Notes under the pieces: model-generated
Told to the model about the DNA's origin: nothing
Databases searched by the model: none
The model's input: only the letters and a program-made list of their open reading frames with translations
Shown: one piece after another, positions 33,170-43,532 of the stretch
Numbering within the stretch: the first letter of the stretch is position 1
Layout of the letters: each line of letters begins with the position of its first letter
Program-made: the position numbers and the translations under genes
Assembly (NCBI GenBank): GCA_902626065.1
Contig: CACODT010000001.1
Coordinates: 1 to 64,000 of the forward strand
Direction of reading: 5' to 3'
Origin: an uncultured Candidatus Actinomarina sp.
GTDB lineage: Bacteria > Actinomycetota > Acidimicrobiia > Actinomarinales > Actinomarinaceae
Length of the DNA stretch: 64,000 bases

Positions 33170-34144
33170 TTTTTACACATCCCGAACAACATTGATCTGC
33201 AAAATGATCATCCCCGACTTTTACCAGACGCATTTCTATTGATTGATTTTTGCATTGTGTAGTAGGTGTTGGACACCTTGGCGAAAATGAACATCCATCT
33301 ATTTTATTTATCAAACTAGGTGGTTCACCATCTAAAGATCTTAACTTTTTCTTTTCACCTCTAATTGACGGTGTTGAATCTAGCAATGCTCTTGTATATG
33401 AATGTTTAGGTGATTTAAAAACTTCCTGAGTTGGGCCTATTTCTACTATTGAGCCGGCATACATAACAGCTATTTTATCTGTCATCTCAGCAATCACAGC
33501 AATATCGTGTGATATATAAATTAAACTCAATCCAAGTAAATCTTGAACTTTTTTAATTTCGTTCAAAATCTGGTCTTGTATTACTACATCTAAAGCAGTT
33601 GTTGGTTCGTCAGCAATTATAAGTTTTGGATCGCAAGATAAGGCTAATGCAATAACTGCTCTTTGCTTCATTCCTCCAGATAATTCATGGGGAAACCTTT
33701 CAGATATTGATTCATCTAGGCCAACCATCTTGAATAATTCATTTATTTTATTTATATTCTGTTGTTTAGAATTTTCTGGATAGTGCTCTCTCATTGCTTC
33801 TCTTATTTGCTCTCCAATTTTTACAACTGGATTCCATGCATTCATAGCTCCCTGAAAAACAATACTTACACTGTCCCACCTAACTTTTCTTAATTCATTT
33901 TCAGAGAGTCCAATTAACTCTTTTCCATCAAGTTTTATACTTCCTTCAGTAATAACAGAATTATCAGGTTGAAGTTGCAAAAGTGTCATTGCTACTGAGG
34001 TTTTACCACATCCTGACTCACCTACTAAGCCGAAAGACTCGCCACTTTTTACCGTAAATGATATATCTTTGACAGCATCAACATTTCCGTCCAAAGTGTC
34101 ATAATGCATTGATAAGTTTTTTACTTCCAATAAAGATTCGACCA
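33162..34144 (-). CDS. Oligopeptide-type ABC transporter ATP-binding protein (OppD-like)
   Basis: GESGCGKTS, FPHELSGGMKQRAVIALAL, ADEPTTALDV, CSFSPRCP; MVESLLEV start likely at 34144. Confidence 0.88.
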
Positions 34145-35209
34145 TTATCTTCTCCTTAATCTTGGATTGAATACATCGTCTAAACCTCTTCCTACTAAAT
34201 AAAATCCACCCGCTAAAAGCGTCACTGCTAATCCTGCAGGAACAATTAACCACCAATATTTAAGGCCAGTAAATATAAATCCTTCTGTTTGGGATAAATA
34301 AATCATAATTCCCCAACTCATATCTATATTTAAAAGTCCTAAAAAGGACAATACACTTTCTGAAGCAATCGCTCCAGTAACACTAAAAACCATATATAGC
34401 AAAGCTAGTGGTGCAACATTAGGAAGAATATGAGAAAACATTATTCTTCTTTTACTACCACCTGTAATTCTTGCAGAATCAACAAAAGGTTTTACTTTTA
34501 CTTGAAGTGCTTGAGATTTTATAGTTATAACAGAGCCTCCCAGTCCACCTAAAGTACCTAAGACAATTGCTAAATGCCAAACTTTAAGTTCCGCAAAGGC
34601 AGAAATTATAAACAAAAATGGTAAAGTAGGTAGCATCAAAACCAAGTCAGACTGTCTCATTAAATAAGTATCTAATTTACCACCATAAAATGCAGCAGCT
34701 GTACCAAGTAAAGTAGAGATACCAACACCAATAATTGCACTTATTAGACCTAAAAGAAATGCAACTTGGCTACCTTCCATAATTTGTGAAAAAATATCTC
34801 TACCTAGCGAATCTGTACCTAACAAATGTCTTGATGATGGTGGTGCAGGTTGAACATTTGATTCGTAGATATCTCCAACTTCAACCTGGATATTAAATGC
34901 TTTTAAATATCTTATATTAACTTCATCAACTTTAGGACAATCCTCTTTAGTTTGATATTCTCTTGTTGGGTATTGATCGGGACATTCAACAACTGTTCTT
35001 GCTACTTGTTCAGCATCGTAACCTACTACCGGATGATATGTTGCTTCATCCCATATATTTGTTAAAAATAAAATTGGTTGTAAAATTGCAAGAAAACCGA
35101 AAAAAATTACTATTGTTAATCCAGTAATTCCCAAACGGCTTTGTTTAAATAGCTTCCAGTTTTTTTTCAATGTAGCTTTTATATCTCTTTCGACGTTTTG
35201 ATTATCCAT
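34145..35209 (-). CDS. ABC transporter permease (OppC-like)
   Basis: HLLGTDSLGRDIFSQI and permease EAA-like loop. Confidence 0.87.
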   Translation of the reverse strand: MDNQNVERDIKATLKKNWKLFKQSRLGITGLTIVIFFGFLAILQPILFLTNIWDEATYHPVVGYDAEQVARTVVECPDQYPTREYQTKEDCPKVDEVNIRYLKAFNIQVEVGDIYESNVQPAPPSSRHLLGTDSLGRDIFSQIMEGSQVAFLLGLISAIIGVGISTLLGTAAAFYGGKLDTYLMRQSDLVLMLPTLPFLFIISAFAELKVWHLAIVLGTLGGLGGSVITIKSQALQVKVKPFVDSARITGGSKRRIMFSHILPNVAPLALLYMVFSVTGAIASESVLSFLGLLNIDMSWGIMIYLSQTEGFIFTGLKYWWLIVPAGLAVTLLAGGFYLVGRGLDDVFNPRLRRR

Positions 35210-35211
35210 AA

Positions 35212-36384
35212 TTAATTCTCTGATTTAATCCTTATCCTTGGGTCTAAAAATGCATAAGATACATCTGCTATAAAGTGAGCTATTAAAGCTAATATTCCAA
35301 TAAATGAAAAAGAGGCCATAGCGAGTGGGATGTCTTCTTGAACGACTGCTTCAAGTATAAGCTGACCCATCCCAGGCCATGAGAATATTGACTCAGTTAG
35401 TACAGATCCATCAATTATTGTAATGATCGTAAAAATGAAAGAGGTTACAACCGGTAGTAATGCTGTCCTTGCAGCATGTCTATCTCGAATTCTCTTTTGA
35501 CTTAGTCCTTTAGCTCTTGCAGTAAGAATGTAATCATCCTTAAGAACTTCCATCATAGTAGTACGAGTTAAAAGTGCAGTACCAGCAAAAGCTACAAGCG
35601 TAACGGTAAATGTTGGGAGTATCATGTGATATGCAATATCTGCTGCATAGAAACGTTTCAAAGCTGCCTCTCCATTGGTCCAATAAGTAGCCGCTAAAGC
35701 AAACAATGATATTAAGCCTAAAAATCTTACATTTCTTCTATTCTGTAACGATTCAATATTTCGTGTAAATATAAAAATAAGAAATAGTAAAAATGAAGAA
35801 ACTGTAACGAATATAATCAATGTATAAAAAATTTCATCACTTGTATAAGGTGAGTCATACCACTTCTCAGGAACTAAAAATTTTCCTAGTGGAAACCAGT
35901 CCATTTTATATCCAAAAAACCAAAGCATCATCAAAGCGAACCAGGGATAAAAAACTGTATATGAAAAAACTGAACCTATAGTTATCCATGTCTCTGATTT
36001 AGACCCTCTTCTCCAGGCAAGAATTTTTCCAACTAAAAAACCCGTATAGAAAGCAATGACATTAACTATAGAAAACAACATGAGTGTACGCGGTAATCTT
36101 TCGGCTATTAAGTCAATAGGTGTCCGTGGATAGTATGTATAAGAGTAACCAAAATCACCCTTAAAAAAATTGATGATGTAAAGCTGTACGCGCTCATAAA
36201 GTGGTTTATCTAGACCAAAAGCTTCGATAGTTTTTTGATATGCCTCAGGAGGTAATAGAGGATTTAAAAGTAAGCTCGAAAATGCATTACCTGGTATTGC
36301 ATTAAATAATAAATAAGAAATAACGAGGAAAAGAAAGAACACTATAACCATTTCGAAAAATCTTTTTATGGTATAAATTAACAT
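35212..36384 (-). CDS. ABC transporter permease (OppB-like)
   Basis: TMMEVLKDDYILTARAKGLSQKRI, VLTESIFSWPGMGQ. Confidence 0.87.
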   Translation of the reverse strand: MLIYTIKRFFEMVIVFFLFLVISYLLFNAIPGNAFSSLLLNPLLPPEAYQKTIEAFGLDKPLYERVQLYIINFFKGDFGYSYTYYPRTPIDLIAERLPRTLMLFSIVNVIAFYTGFLVGKILAWRRGSKSETWITIGSVFSYTVFYPWFALMMLWFFGYKMDWFPLGKFLVPEKWYDSPYTSDEIFYTLIIFVTVSSFLLFLIFIFTRNIESLQNRRNVRFLGLISLFALAATYWTNGEAALKRFYAADIAYHMILPTFTVTLVAFAGTALLTRTTMMEVLKDDYILTARAKGLSQKRIRDRHAARTALLPVVTSFIFTIITIIDGSVLTESIFSWPGMGQLILEAVVQEDIPLAMASFSFIGILALIAHFIADVSYAFLDPRIRIKSEN

Positions 36385-36427
36385 GTTTCCTCTTAGATAT
36401 TAACGGTAATTAAGTATAAATATTAAA

Positions 36428-36457
36428 TGAAAAGTGGGTATTTCTACCCACTTTTCA
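36428..36457. repeat. Perfect 13-bp inverted repeat between binding-protein and permease genes
   Basis: TGAAAAGTGGGTA-TTTC-TACCCACTTTTCA. Confidence 0.9.
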
Positions 36458-36472
36458 GATAAATAATAGTAT

Positions 36473-38467
36473 TTAGTCGTTAACTTTAACGCTGCCAGGT
36501 AATCCTGTAAGGTTTGACAGAGCACCTAGAACTTCAGTATAAGGAAATTCTATATTTGATCTGTAAGCCTCGATTAATGGCGGTGTAAAGAGAACTAAAT
36601 ATGGAAGGTCATCAAAAAGAATTGCTTCCATTTTATTAGCAATAACTTGTGCTTCACTAACGGTTTTTGCAGCATTAAATTCTGCAGCTAAGGCATCATA
36701 TTCTGGATTACTGTATCCAGGTGTATTAATACCTCCTGCACATGCATCACCGTCAGATTGGAAAAAGTCAACTATATGATCAGGATAAGGAGTTAATCCC
36801 CAACCTAACATATAGAAGTACCAATCATCGCAAGTTTCTTCACCAAGAATAATGTCAACAATGACACTAAATCCAGTTGGTCTTGCAATAACATCAACAC
36901 CTAATTGTTGCATCCAATCGGCTGCAAATAATGAAAATGTTGATCTAATTGGGTCGTATCCAGGACCTGGTGCATAAAGCAACATATCTGAAGGCATTGT
37001 CTCACCATTAGGACCTTTAAGTCCTGTTGGTGCTACTGCTCTTTCAGCTCCTCCTGGGTGCTCTCCCCAACTATCAGCTGTCCAACCACCGTCTTGAAGT
37101 ATTCCGATAGATTTATTCCATCGTTCTTCGGCAGATAGGCCATCACATTCTGCTAATACACCAGTAACTGGTGCAACCCACGAAGTTAATGCAGGTGGCA
37201 TTTGTCCGTCCATATTTAGGACCGCTCCTGCAAGAACGCTATCAATAACAAATTGTTTATCAACAATACAAGAAACTGCTTGTCTAAATTCTTTGTTACT
37301 TGTTGGGAATGCTCCTTCTCTGGTGTTAAATGCCATATACCTATAACCATTTGATTGGTTAGTGATAACTTCGACATCACCAGCTGAAATTAGAGATTCC
37401 ACAGCGTTTCTCTTTAATCCGAGTGGATTAATAACAAAATCTACTTCTCCAGCTTGAAATGCTATATAAGCAGCATCTTGATCACCGTAAAGTGAAAATT
37501 CAACTGTACCAACAAATGGTCCGTCAGTCCATGAAATTGTATCTCCACTTAAGTCTCCAAACTCATATGATACTACTGGTGCTACACCGTTATCTAGGCT
37601 GTATGAAACACCACCGTTTGCATAAACAGTTGTGTCTCCACCAAACCACATTGTGTCTGAATCATATTCCCATGTATAAAATGCTCCACTTTCAAGTGTC
37701 CCATATTGCCATGGTCCAGCTGTTGGAGCACCTTCTCCTGGTGCTGCTAAGAGGGTTTCTCTATCAGCTGTAAATTGTGACCAATAATGCTCTGCAACAA
37801 TTGATGCTGTACCAACACCATATTGCCAAATTGACAATCCTGGATCAAAGTTAAAAGTGATTTTAACTGTATAGTCATCAATTGCTTCGATGTTTGTAAG
37901 ACCTTCCGAAACTGTACCATCTTCACCTTCAGTAGCTAATGGGTAGTTATATGTCCATGCACCTAACATACCTAAATCTCTAACGGTTTGATATGTAAAT
38001 ACCATATCGTTAGCATCAATTGCTTCTCCGTCACTCCATTCCCAACCTTCTTGTAACGGAACAGTATAACTAAATGTTCCATCACCATTATCTACAGAAG
38101 TTTCAACTAACTCTGAAGCTAATGATGTAACTAGAGTGTAAGTTGGGTAGTTTGTACCGAATAAAGTAATTGACTGAGGGCTTAATGTTGCATAAGTCCA
38201 AAAGTCTTGTTGTACATCTAAAGCATCCCAAATATTGAAGCCTTGTGGATCAGAAAAGATACCTAATTTGAAGACGCCATCTGGGGCACCTGATGCTTCT
38301 TCAACCTCTGCTGCAGTTGTTGCTGGAGCAGCAGTAGTCTCAGGGGTCTCCTCAGCTACTACTTCTTCTTCAGCAGTTTCGCCACCTGAACAGGCAACGA
38401 CAACCATCGCAAAAATTGAGAAAAGCACAACAAATTTCCATCTTGCTGAGCCTTTATAATTACTCAA
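36473..38467 (-). CDS. Extracellular solute-binding lipoprotein, family 5
   Basis: Lipobox VVVACSGG; HDxxDANDMVFTYQT-type motifs; TTG start at 38467 with AAGGAG upstream. Confidence 0.87.
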   Translation of the reverse strand: MSNYKGSARWKFVVLFSIFAMVVVACSGGETAEEEVVAEETPETTAAPATTAAEVEEASGAPDGVFKLGIFSDPQGFNIWDALDVQQDFWTYATLSPQSITLFGTNYPTYTLVTSLASELVETSVDNGDGTFSYTVPLQEGWEWSDGEAIDANDMVFTYQTVRDLGMLGAWTYNYPLATEGEDGTVSEGLTNIEAIDDYTVKITFNFDPGLSIWQYGVGTASIVAEHYWSQFTADRETLLAAPGEGAPTAGPWQYGTLESGAFYTWEYDSDTMWFGGDTTVYANGGVSYSLDNGVAPVVSYEFGDLSGDTISWTDGPFVGTVEFSLYGDQDAAYIAFQAGEVDFVINPLGLKRNAVESLISAGDVEVITNQSNGYRYMAFNTREGAFPTSNKEFRQAVSCIVDKQFVIDSVLAGAVLNMDGQMPPALTSWVAPVTGVLAECDGLSAEERWNKSIGILQDGGWTADSWGEHPGGAERAVAPTGLKGPNGETMPSDMLLYAPGPGYDPIRSTFSLFAADWMQQLGVDVIARPTGFSVIVDIILGEETCDDWYFYMLGWGLTPYPDHIVDFFQSDGDACAGGINTPGYSNPEYDALAAEFNAAKTVSEAQVIANKMEAILFDDLPYLVLFTPPLIEAYRSNIEFPYTEVLGALSNLTGLPGSVKVND

Positions 38468-38492
38468 TATTTCTCCTTTTTGTATACAAAAA

Positions 38493-38512
38493 ATCCACTT
38501 TAAAAAGTGGAT
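38493..38512. repeat. Inverted repeat upstream of the solute-binding protein gene
   Basis: ATCCACTTT-AA-AAAGTGGAT. Confidence 0.85.
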
Positions 38513-38590
38513 AAACATATAGTAGATACCTTAAAACTGATATCAACAAGTAATTAAAATTAATTAGTACATTTATTTGATATTTTCCTA

Positions 38591-38689
38591 TTAGTTGTTT
38601 AAGAATATTGTTATTAAAACTTGATATATCCTTATTACAAGGTAAAAACCAAATAAAAAAACACCAAATTTAAACCCAAAGTTTTCCAT
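38591..38689 (-). CDS. Candidate 32-aa single-TM small protein following der
   Basis: ATG one nt after the der stop: MENFGFKFGVFLFGFYLVIRIYQVLITIFLNN. Confidence 0.35.
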   Translation of the reverse strand: MENFGFKFGVFLFGFYLVIRIYQVLITIFLNN

Positions 38690-38690
38690 C

Positions 38691-39989
38691 TTATGTTTTA
38701 AATTTTATTTTCAAAGCAACATTATTAAATAAAAAATCATCTCTTAATTTATTCTCAACAAAAGAAATATAATTTCTGGGTACTCTCGAGCTTAGATGAA
38801 ATGAAAAAGAAGGTGGAAATGTTTCATATTGTGTGACATATTTAAGCTTTGCTCTTCTGCCCCGGAATGGATGAGGAGGGTTAGCGACCCATAATTCCCT
38901 AAAATAAAGATTCAATTCTGATGTATCAATTCTTTTATTTAGTTGTTCATTAATTTCGTAAAGAGTGTTACTAAATTTATTCAATCCCTTTTTAGTAAGT
39001 GCAGATATTCTTAAAATTTTTAACCAGGTAAATTTTTTTAGTTCATGTTTTAAGCTACTGTTAATTTTCTCTTTATGTTCTTCGTCAAGAAGATCCCATT
39101 TATTCAAAACAAGGATAGGAGTACAAAAATTTTCAACAGATTCATTTATTAACCTTAAATCTTCAAGATTTATTCCAAGACTTGCATCAACTACAATAAA
39201 TGAAATTTGTGACTCTGATAATACATTTAATGATAAATTTGATGCATATCTGTCAATTTGATCTTTTTGTTTTTTTCGTGGTACTCCTGCGGTATCTACA
39301 ACATTAAATAGTTTGTTATCAAAATAAACTTCTTCTTTGATTGAATCCCGAGTTGTTCCGGGAATTTTAGAAACAATCGATCTTTCTTCGTTTAGAAATG
39401 CATTGAACAAAGTTGACTTACCAGAATTAGGTTTTCCAATTAACGATATTGTACTGTTGTTATCAATATTATTTTTCTTGATGCCTGAATATTTTAATAT
39501 TTCATTCAATAATTCATCTGTTCCAATTTTGTGATAACCAGATATGTAGACTTCTTTATCATATATATACTTAAAAAATCTTTTATCCAAATCATATTTT
39601 TCAAAATTTTCACATTTATTAAAAACAGTTAATATTTTTTTTTCAACCCCTTCTTTTTGTAAGATATTATTAATTCTGTCGAGACCGTCAAAATTTTTTG
39701 AATTTACATCAATTACAAACAAAATTCTATTTGCATCATCAAATATTTTTTCTATTTTATGTTGAAATGTTTTATTAAAACTATCAGGGTTTTCATCAAA
39801 ACCTGGAAGGTCAGAAAGTATAATCTCTTTATTGTTAATTACAATTTTTGTACTAATTTTGTCTCTAGTTGTATTCGGCTTAGAACCAACAATTGAAGTC
39901 TTACTACTTGTAAGTGTATTAATAAGTGTGGATTTTCCAGAATTTGGTAGCCCAACAAATATAACTTCATTATTTTTATTTTCGTTCAT
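38691..39989 (-). CDS. der: GTPase Der (EngA)
   Basis: Two GTPase domains (GLPNSGKST, GKPNSGKST; NKWDL), KH-like C-terminus NPPHPFRGRRAKLKYVTQ. Confidence 0.95.
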   Translation of the reverse strand: MNENKNNEVIFVGLPNSGKSTLINTLTSSKTSIVGSKPNTTRDKISTKIVINNKEIILSDLPGFDENPDSFNKTFQHKIEKIFDDANRILFVIDVNSKNFDGLDRINNILQKEGVEKKILTVFNKCENFEKYDLDKRFFKYIYDKEVYISGYHKIGTDELLNEILKYSGIKKNNIDNNSTISLIGKPNSGKSTLFNAFLNEERSIVSKIPGTTRDSIKEEVYFDNKLFNVVDTAGVPRKKQKDQIDRYASNLSLNVLSESQISFIVVDASLGINLEDLRLINESVENFCTPILVLNKWDLLDEEHKEKINSSLKHELKKFTWLKILRISALTKKGLNKFSNTLYEINEQLNKRIDTSELNLYFRELWVANPPHPFRGRRAKLKYVTQYETFPPSFSFHLSSRVPRNYISFVENKLRDDFLFNNVALKIKFKT

Positions 39990-40015
39990 AATTTAAATAT
40001 AGCTATTCTTATTTT

Positions 40016-41047
40016 ATGGTTAATAATTTGTATATTGTAACTCCTAGAGGTTTTTGTGCTGGAGTAGAAATGGCTATCAAAGCTCTTACTTGGATGCTTA
40101 AAATATATGATGAACCCGTTTATTGTTATCACGAAATTGTACATAATGATTGGATTGTCGAAAAGTTTAGAAACAAAAATGTAGTATTTATTGAAGATCC
40201 GAAAGAATTACCCGAGAACTCTATTGTCATGTTATCGGCCCACGGCACGGCACCAAAAATAGAAAACGAATTTAAAAATATTTCCATGACAAGTGTAAAT
40301 TCAGTATGCCCTTTGGTTACTAAAGTTCACCATGAAGCAAAGCGTTTCACAAAAGATGGTAAAAAAATTATTTATGTTGGACATAAGAATCACGATGAAG
40401 CACTTGGTGCTTTAGGTGTTGCCCCAGAAAATATGCAACTTGTCGAATCTGTTGACGATATTAACGAAATTAATTTTCATGATGAAAGTGTTGCACTTCT
40501 AGCCCAAACAACCTTGGCAATGTCTGAATGGGAACCAATCCTAAATAAAGCACAAAAAGAGTATAAAAATATTGAGCTTCCTAGAAAAAGTGATCTTTGT
40601 TATGCAACTACAAATCGCCAAAAAGCGCTAATCAATATTTCAGATAAAGTCGATATCGTTTTTGTTGTTGGATCCAGCACTTCAAGTAATACTAATGCCT
40701 TAGTGACAACAATTAGTAACTTGGGTAAAGAAGCTCACAGAATAGAAACATTAGAGGATTTGAAAGAAATAAACGTTGAAAATAAAAATGTAGCAATTAC
40801 TGCAGGTGCTTCAGCTCCAGAACATATTGTTAACGAAATTTCAAATTTTTTAAATCCTAATAATCTCGAATTTTATACTGATACAACCGAAGAAGAATAT
40901 TTTCCTCTTCCCAAAGAATTGAGGACAAATATTGCGGGACTGTCTAAACTCCTGCAATCAATGTTTCCTCAAAATGACACGGAACCATCAAATGGAATTT
41001 CTAAAGATAAGAATTGGTCAGCTACTGAAGCTTTAAGCTCTCTATAA
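40016..41047 (+). CDS. ispH: 4-hydroxy-3-methylbut-2-enyl diphosphate reductase
   Basis: TPRGFCAGVEMAI, HEIVHN, SAHGTAP, CPLVTKVH, VVGSSTSSNT. Confidence 0.95.
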   Translation: MVNNLYIVTPRGFCAGVEMAIKALTWMLKIYDEPVYCYHEIVHNDWIVEKFRNKNVVFIEDPKELPENSIVMLSAHGTAPKIENEFKNISMTSVNSVCPLVTKVHHEAKRFTKDGKKIIYVGHKNHDEALGALGVAPENMQLVESVDDINEINFHDESVALLAQTTLAMSEWEPILNKAQKEYKNIELPRKSDLCYATTNRQKALINISDKVDIVFVVGSSTSSNTNALVTTISNLGKEAHRIETLEDLKEINVENKNVAITAGASAPEHIVNEISNFLNPNNLEFYTDTTEEEYFPLPKELRTNIAGLSKLLQSMFPQNDTEPSNGISKDKNWSATEALSSL

Positions 41048-41636
41048 TATAATCTATAGTTTCATTTATTGTAAATGTTGAATTATCAACAACTAATGCA
41101 CCGTCAGGTATTGTTAATGGTGAAATCAATCTATTCTTGTCTTCAAAATCTCTTTTTTGTACATCAGTAATTGTTTCAACCATGTTTGATTGTCCTTCTC
41201 GTCTCTTCCCTCTTATTGCCAAATCAGCATCCAAATAAACCTTGTATTTTGCATCAGTAAAAACTACACTTCCCATGTCTCTTCCTTCAATAACAAGTGA
41301 ATTATCAAGATTATTAAAGTATTGATTCAAACTTGATTTGATATTATCTCTAAGATCTTGAAGTTTGGCAATTTCTGAACTTTTAATGGAGATTTTTTGA
41401 TCATAAAGATCTTTTTCGTCATAGAAGATGCCATTTACTGTACATCGATTTGAAAGAATTTCTATATCTAATTCATCAACTTCAGCTACATCGTTTTCGA
41501 TTAAATATTTAGCAACAGATCTATAAATGGATCCGCTAGAAAAAAAATTGAGATTTAATCTTTCTGAAATAGTTTTACCAATAGTTGTTTTACCTACGCC
41601 GGAGGGCCCATCAATCGTTATAACAAATTTTTTCAT
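41022..41636 (-). CDS. cmk: Cytidylate kinase
   Basis: TIDGPSGVGKTTIG, SGSIYRSVA, EGRDMGSVVFTDA. Confidence 0.93.
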   Translation of the reverse strand: MKKFVITIDGPSGVGKTTIGKTISERLNLNFFSSGSIYRSVAKYLIENDVAEVDELDIEILSNRCTVNGIFYDEKDLYDQKISIKSSEIAKLQDLRDNIKSSLNQYFNNLDNSLVIEGRDMGSVVFTDAKYKVYLDADLAIRGKRREGQSNMVETITDVQKRDFEDKNRLISPLTIPDGALVVDNSTFTINETIDYIIESLKLQ

Positions 41637-41653
41637 ATGCTAATTCTATAATT

Positions 41654-42304
41654 CTAAATACTTTTTATTTCAGATAGTTCACCGATTTTTAATTTACCTA
41701 ACTTATAACTTCCTATCGATATTCTTTTGAGGTTTTTGATCTCAAGTTTATTCTTGCTAAATATCCTTCGTATTTCTCTATTTTTACCAGTAGTGAGAGC
41801 TACTCTGTATTCAAGTTGATTTTTTTTTACTATTGAATCAATTTTGAGAGTCTCTCCGTTATCCACAACTTGTTTTTTAAATGAGTTAACTTCTATAGAT
41901 TCAAATAAAGTAACTACGTATTCCTTCATAATTTTATTTGATGGATGATTTAGGCTATTTAACCAGTCACCATCATTACTTAATAGCATCAGTCCTTCAG
42001 AATCTTTATCAAGTCTTCCACTATATTTCAATGAATAGTCTCCTAATATTTCATAAATTGTTTTTGATTGTCCCTGAGTTTTAGTTGAACAAACATATCC
42101 AATTGGTTTGTAAAATTTATAGTATTTATACATAACGTCAGATGGTAAAATTTTTCCATTGTACGAGATAATGTCTGAGGTAATTATCTCCTGCCCAAGC
42201 ACCGCCAATTTGTTATTTACTTTAATTTTGTTTTTTAAGATAAGTTCATCAGCTTTTCGCCTCGAAGTATTTAAATGAAGTGCCAAATATTTATTTATTC
42301 TCAA
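41654..42304 (-). CDS. rluB: Pseudouridine synthase, RluB/RsuA family
   Basis: S4-like N-terminus; GRLDKDSEGLMLLSNDGD; GKNREIRRI. Confidence 0.9.
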   Translation of the reverse strand: MRINKYLALHLNTSRRKADELILKNKIKVNNKLAVLGQEIITSDIISYNGKILPSDVMYKYYKFYKPIGYVCSTKTQGQSKTIYEILGDYSLKYSGRLDKDSEGLMLLSNDGDWLNSLNHPSNKIMKEYVVTLFESIEVNSFKKQVVDNGETLKIDSIVKKNQLEYRVALTTGKNREIRRIFSKNKLEIKNLKRISIGSYKLGKLKIGELSEIKSI

Positions 42305-42832
42305 TTATTCTTCTTCATTTGGGGAGGAGAAATACTCACCAATAGTAGGTAGTTCATCTAAACTCTCGAATCCAGTTTTTGCTAAAAATTCATCAGAAGT
42401 TCCATACAAGATAGGGCTACCAGGAACATCAAGTTCACCGGATTTAATAACAAGACCCCTTGATTCTAATGTTTTGATTGATGATTCTGATTCGACTCCC
42501 CTAATTTCAGAAACTTTTAATTTAGTAACTGGTTGCTCGTATGCGATTATTGCTAAAGTCTCTAATGCTGGAGTGGATAACCCTTTTAATATAGATGGAG
42601 GTTTAACTGAATCTAAATATTTTGGAATATCACTTACAGTTACAAGGTCCGATTTTACAGAGTCAAATCTTAAGTAAAATCCAAAATTTAGATTACTCAA
42701 ATCAGAATTAATATCTTCAAATATATTTAATAAAGTTTTTTCATTAATTTCAAGTAATTCAGTAAAGTAAGTATTCGGTACAGGCCCATCGCTTACTAGC
42801 AAAGTTGCAGTGATAATTTTTTTATTCTTCAT
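42305..42832 (-). CDS. scpB: Segregation and condensation protein B
   Basis: LSTPALETLAIIAYEQPVTKLKVSEIRGVES. Confidence 0.92.
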   Translation of the reverse strand: MKNKKIITATLLVSDGPVPNTYFTELLEINEKTLLNIFEDINSDLSNLNFGFYLRFDSVKSDLVTVSDIPKYLDSVKPPSILKGLSTPALETLAIIAYEQPVTKLKVSEIRGVESESSIKTLESRGLVIKSGELDVPGSPILYGTSDEFLAKTGFESLDELPTIGEYFSSPNEEE

Positions 42833-43532
42833 AATTTTTTTCGATTTTTATAAGTTCATTATTATTAACTTGCTCAGCTTTTACAAATCCCCAACGAATA
42901 GCTTCCAACAGTGCTAAAAAAATAGCAACTGCTTGTTCAGAAGTTTCTACTTCTGATGCAAGATCTTCAAATGTTGTATTTAATCTTTCATCAATACTTG
43001 TCAGTAAAGAGTTAATTGCTTCATCTACATCTGGTAGGTTATATTCAATATGATCAAAACCTTGTATAGATTTGTATCTAACAAATACTTCTTCAGCTAC
43101 TTCGTTAAATTTAATTTTATCTAATGTAATTTCAATATCTGGCTTGCTATAAAGGTTCAGCGTTTGATAATACTTAAATGCACCTATTGACATTTCATTT
43201 TCCCTAATACGAGATGCAAGTGCTAAACCTACCTCTGAGAAAGCTTTGAACTGTAACAGTCTTGCGAATGCTAAGTCTTTGTCTTTTATAAGTTGAATTT
43301 CATCTATCCAATCTACATCTTCATTTTGTGGAAGTAATCTTTTTGCTTTTAGCTCAAATAACGATGCAACTAGTAGCACGATCTCCGAAAAACTTTCAAT
43401 ATCTTTGCGTACATTTTCTAGATTTAAAGAATTAAAAAGATTAATTAAGTTTGTGTTTGTATTTTTGTTATTGTTATCTGAAAAGTCAATCAAAAGTGAC
43501 TTAAGTTTAGAAATTAATTCAATTAGTTCCAT
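42822..43532 (-). CDS. scpA: Segregation and condensation protein A
   Basis: VLLVASLFELKAKRLLP, FLALLEAIRWGFVKAEQ. Confidence 0.88.
   Translation of the reverse strand: MELIELISKLKSLLIDFSDNNNKNTNTNLINLFNSLNLENVRKDIESFSEIVLLVASLFELKAKRLLPQNEDVDWIDEIQLIKDKDLAFARLLQFKAFSEVGLALASRIRENEMSIGAFKYYQTLNLYSKPDIEITLDKIKFNEVAEEVFVRYKSIQGFDHIEYNLPDVDEAINSLLTSIDERLNTTFEDLASEVETSEQAVAIFLALLEAIRWGFVKAEQVNNNELIKIEKNYEE

Noticed and set aside
34145-34256. N-terminal extension of OppD (MVVNCSCRISSDAFSGW...)
   Set aside because: Overlaps the oppC coding end; MVESLLEVKNLSMHY at 34144 is the natural start
37459-38459. Plus-strand ORFs of 104 and 74 aa opposite the solute-binding protein gene
   Set aside because: Low-complexity antisense translations of a clearly coding minus-strand gene, no independent start signals or neighbours
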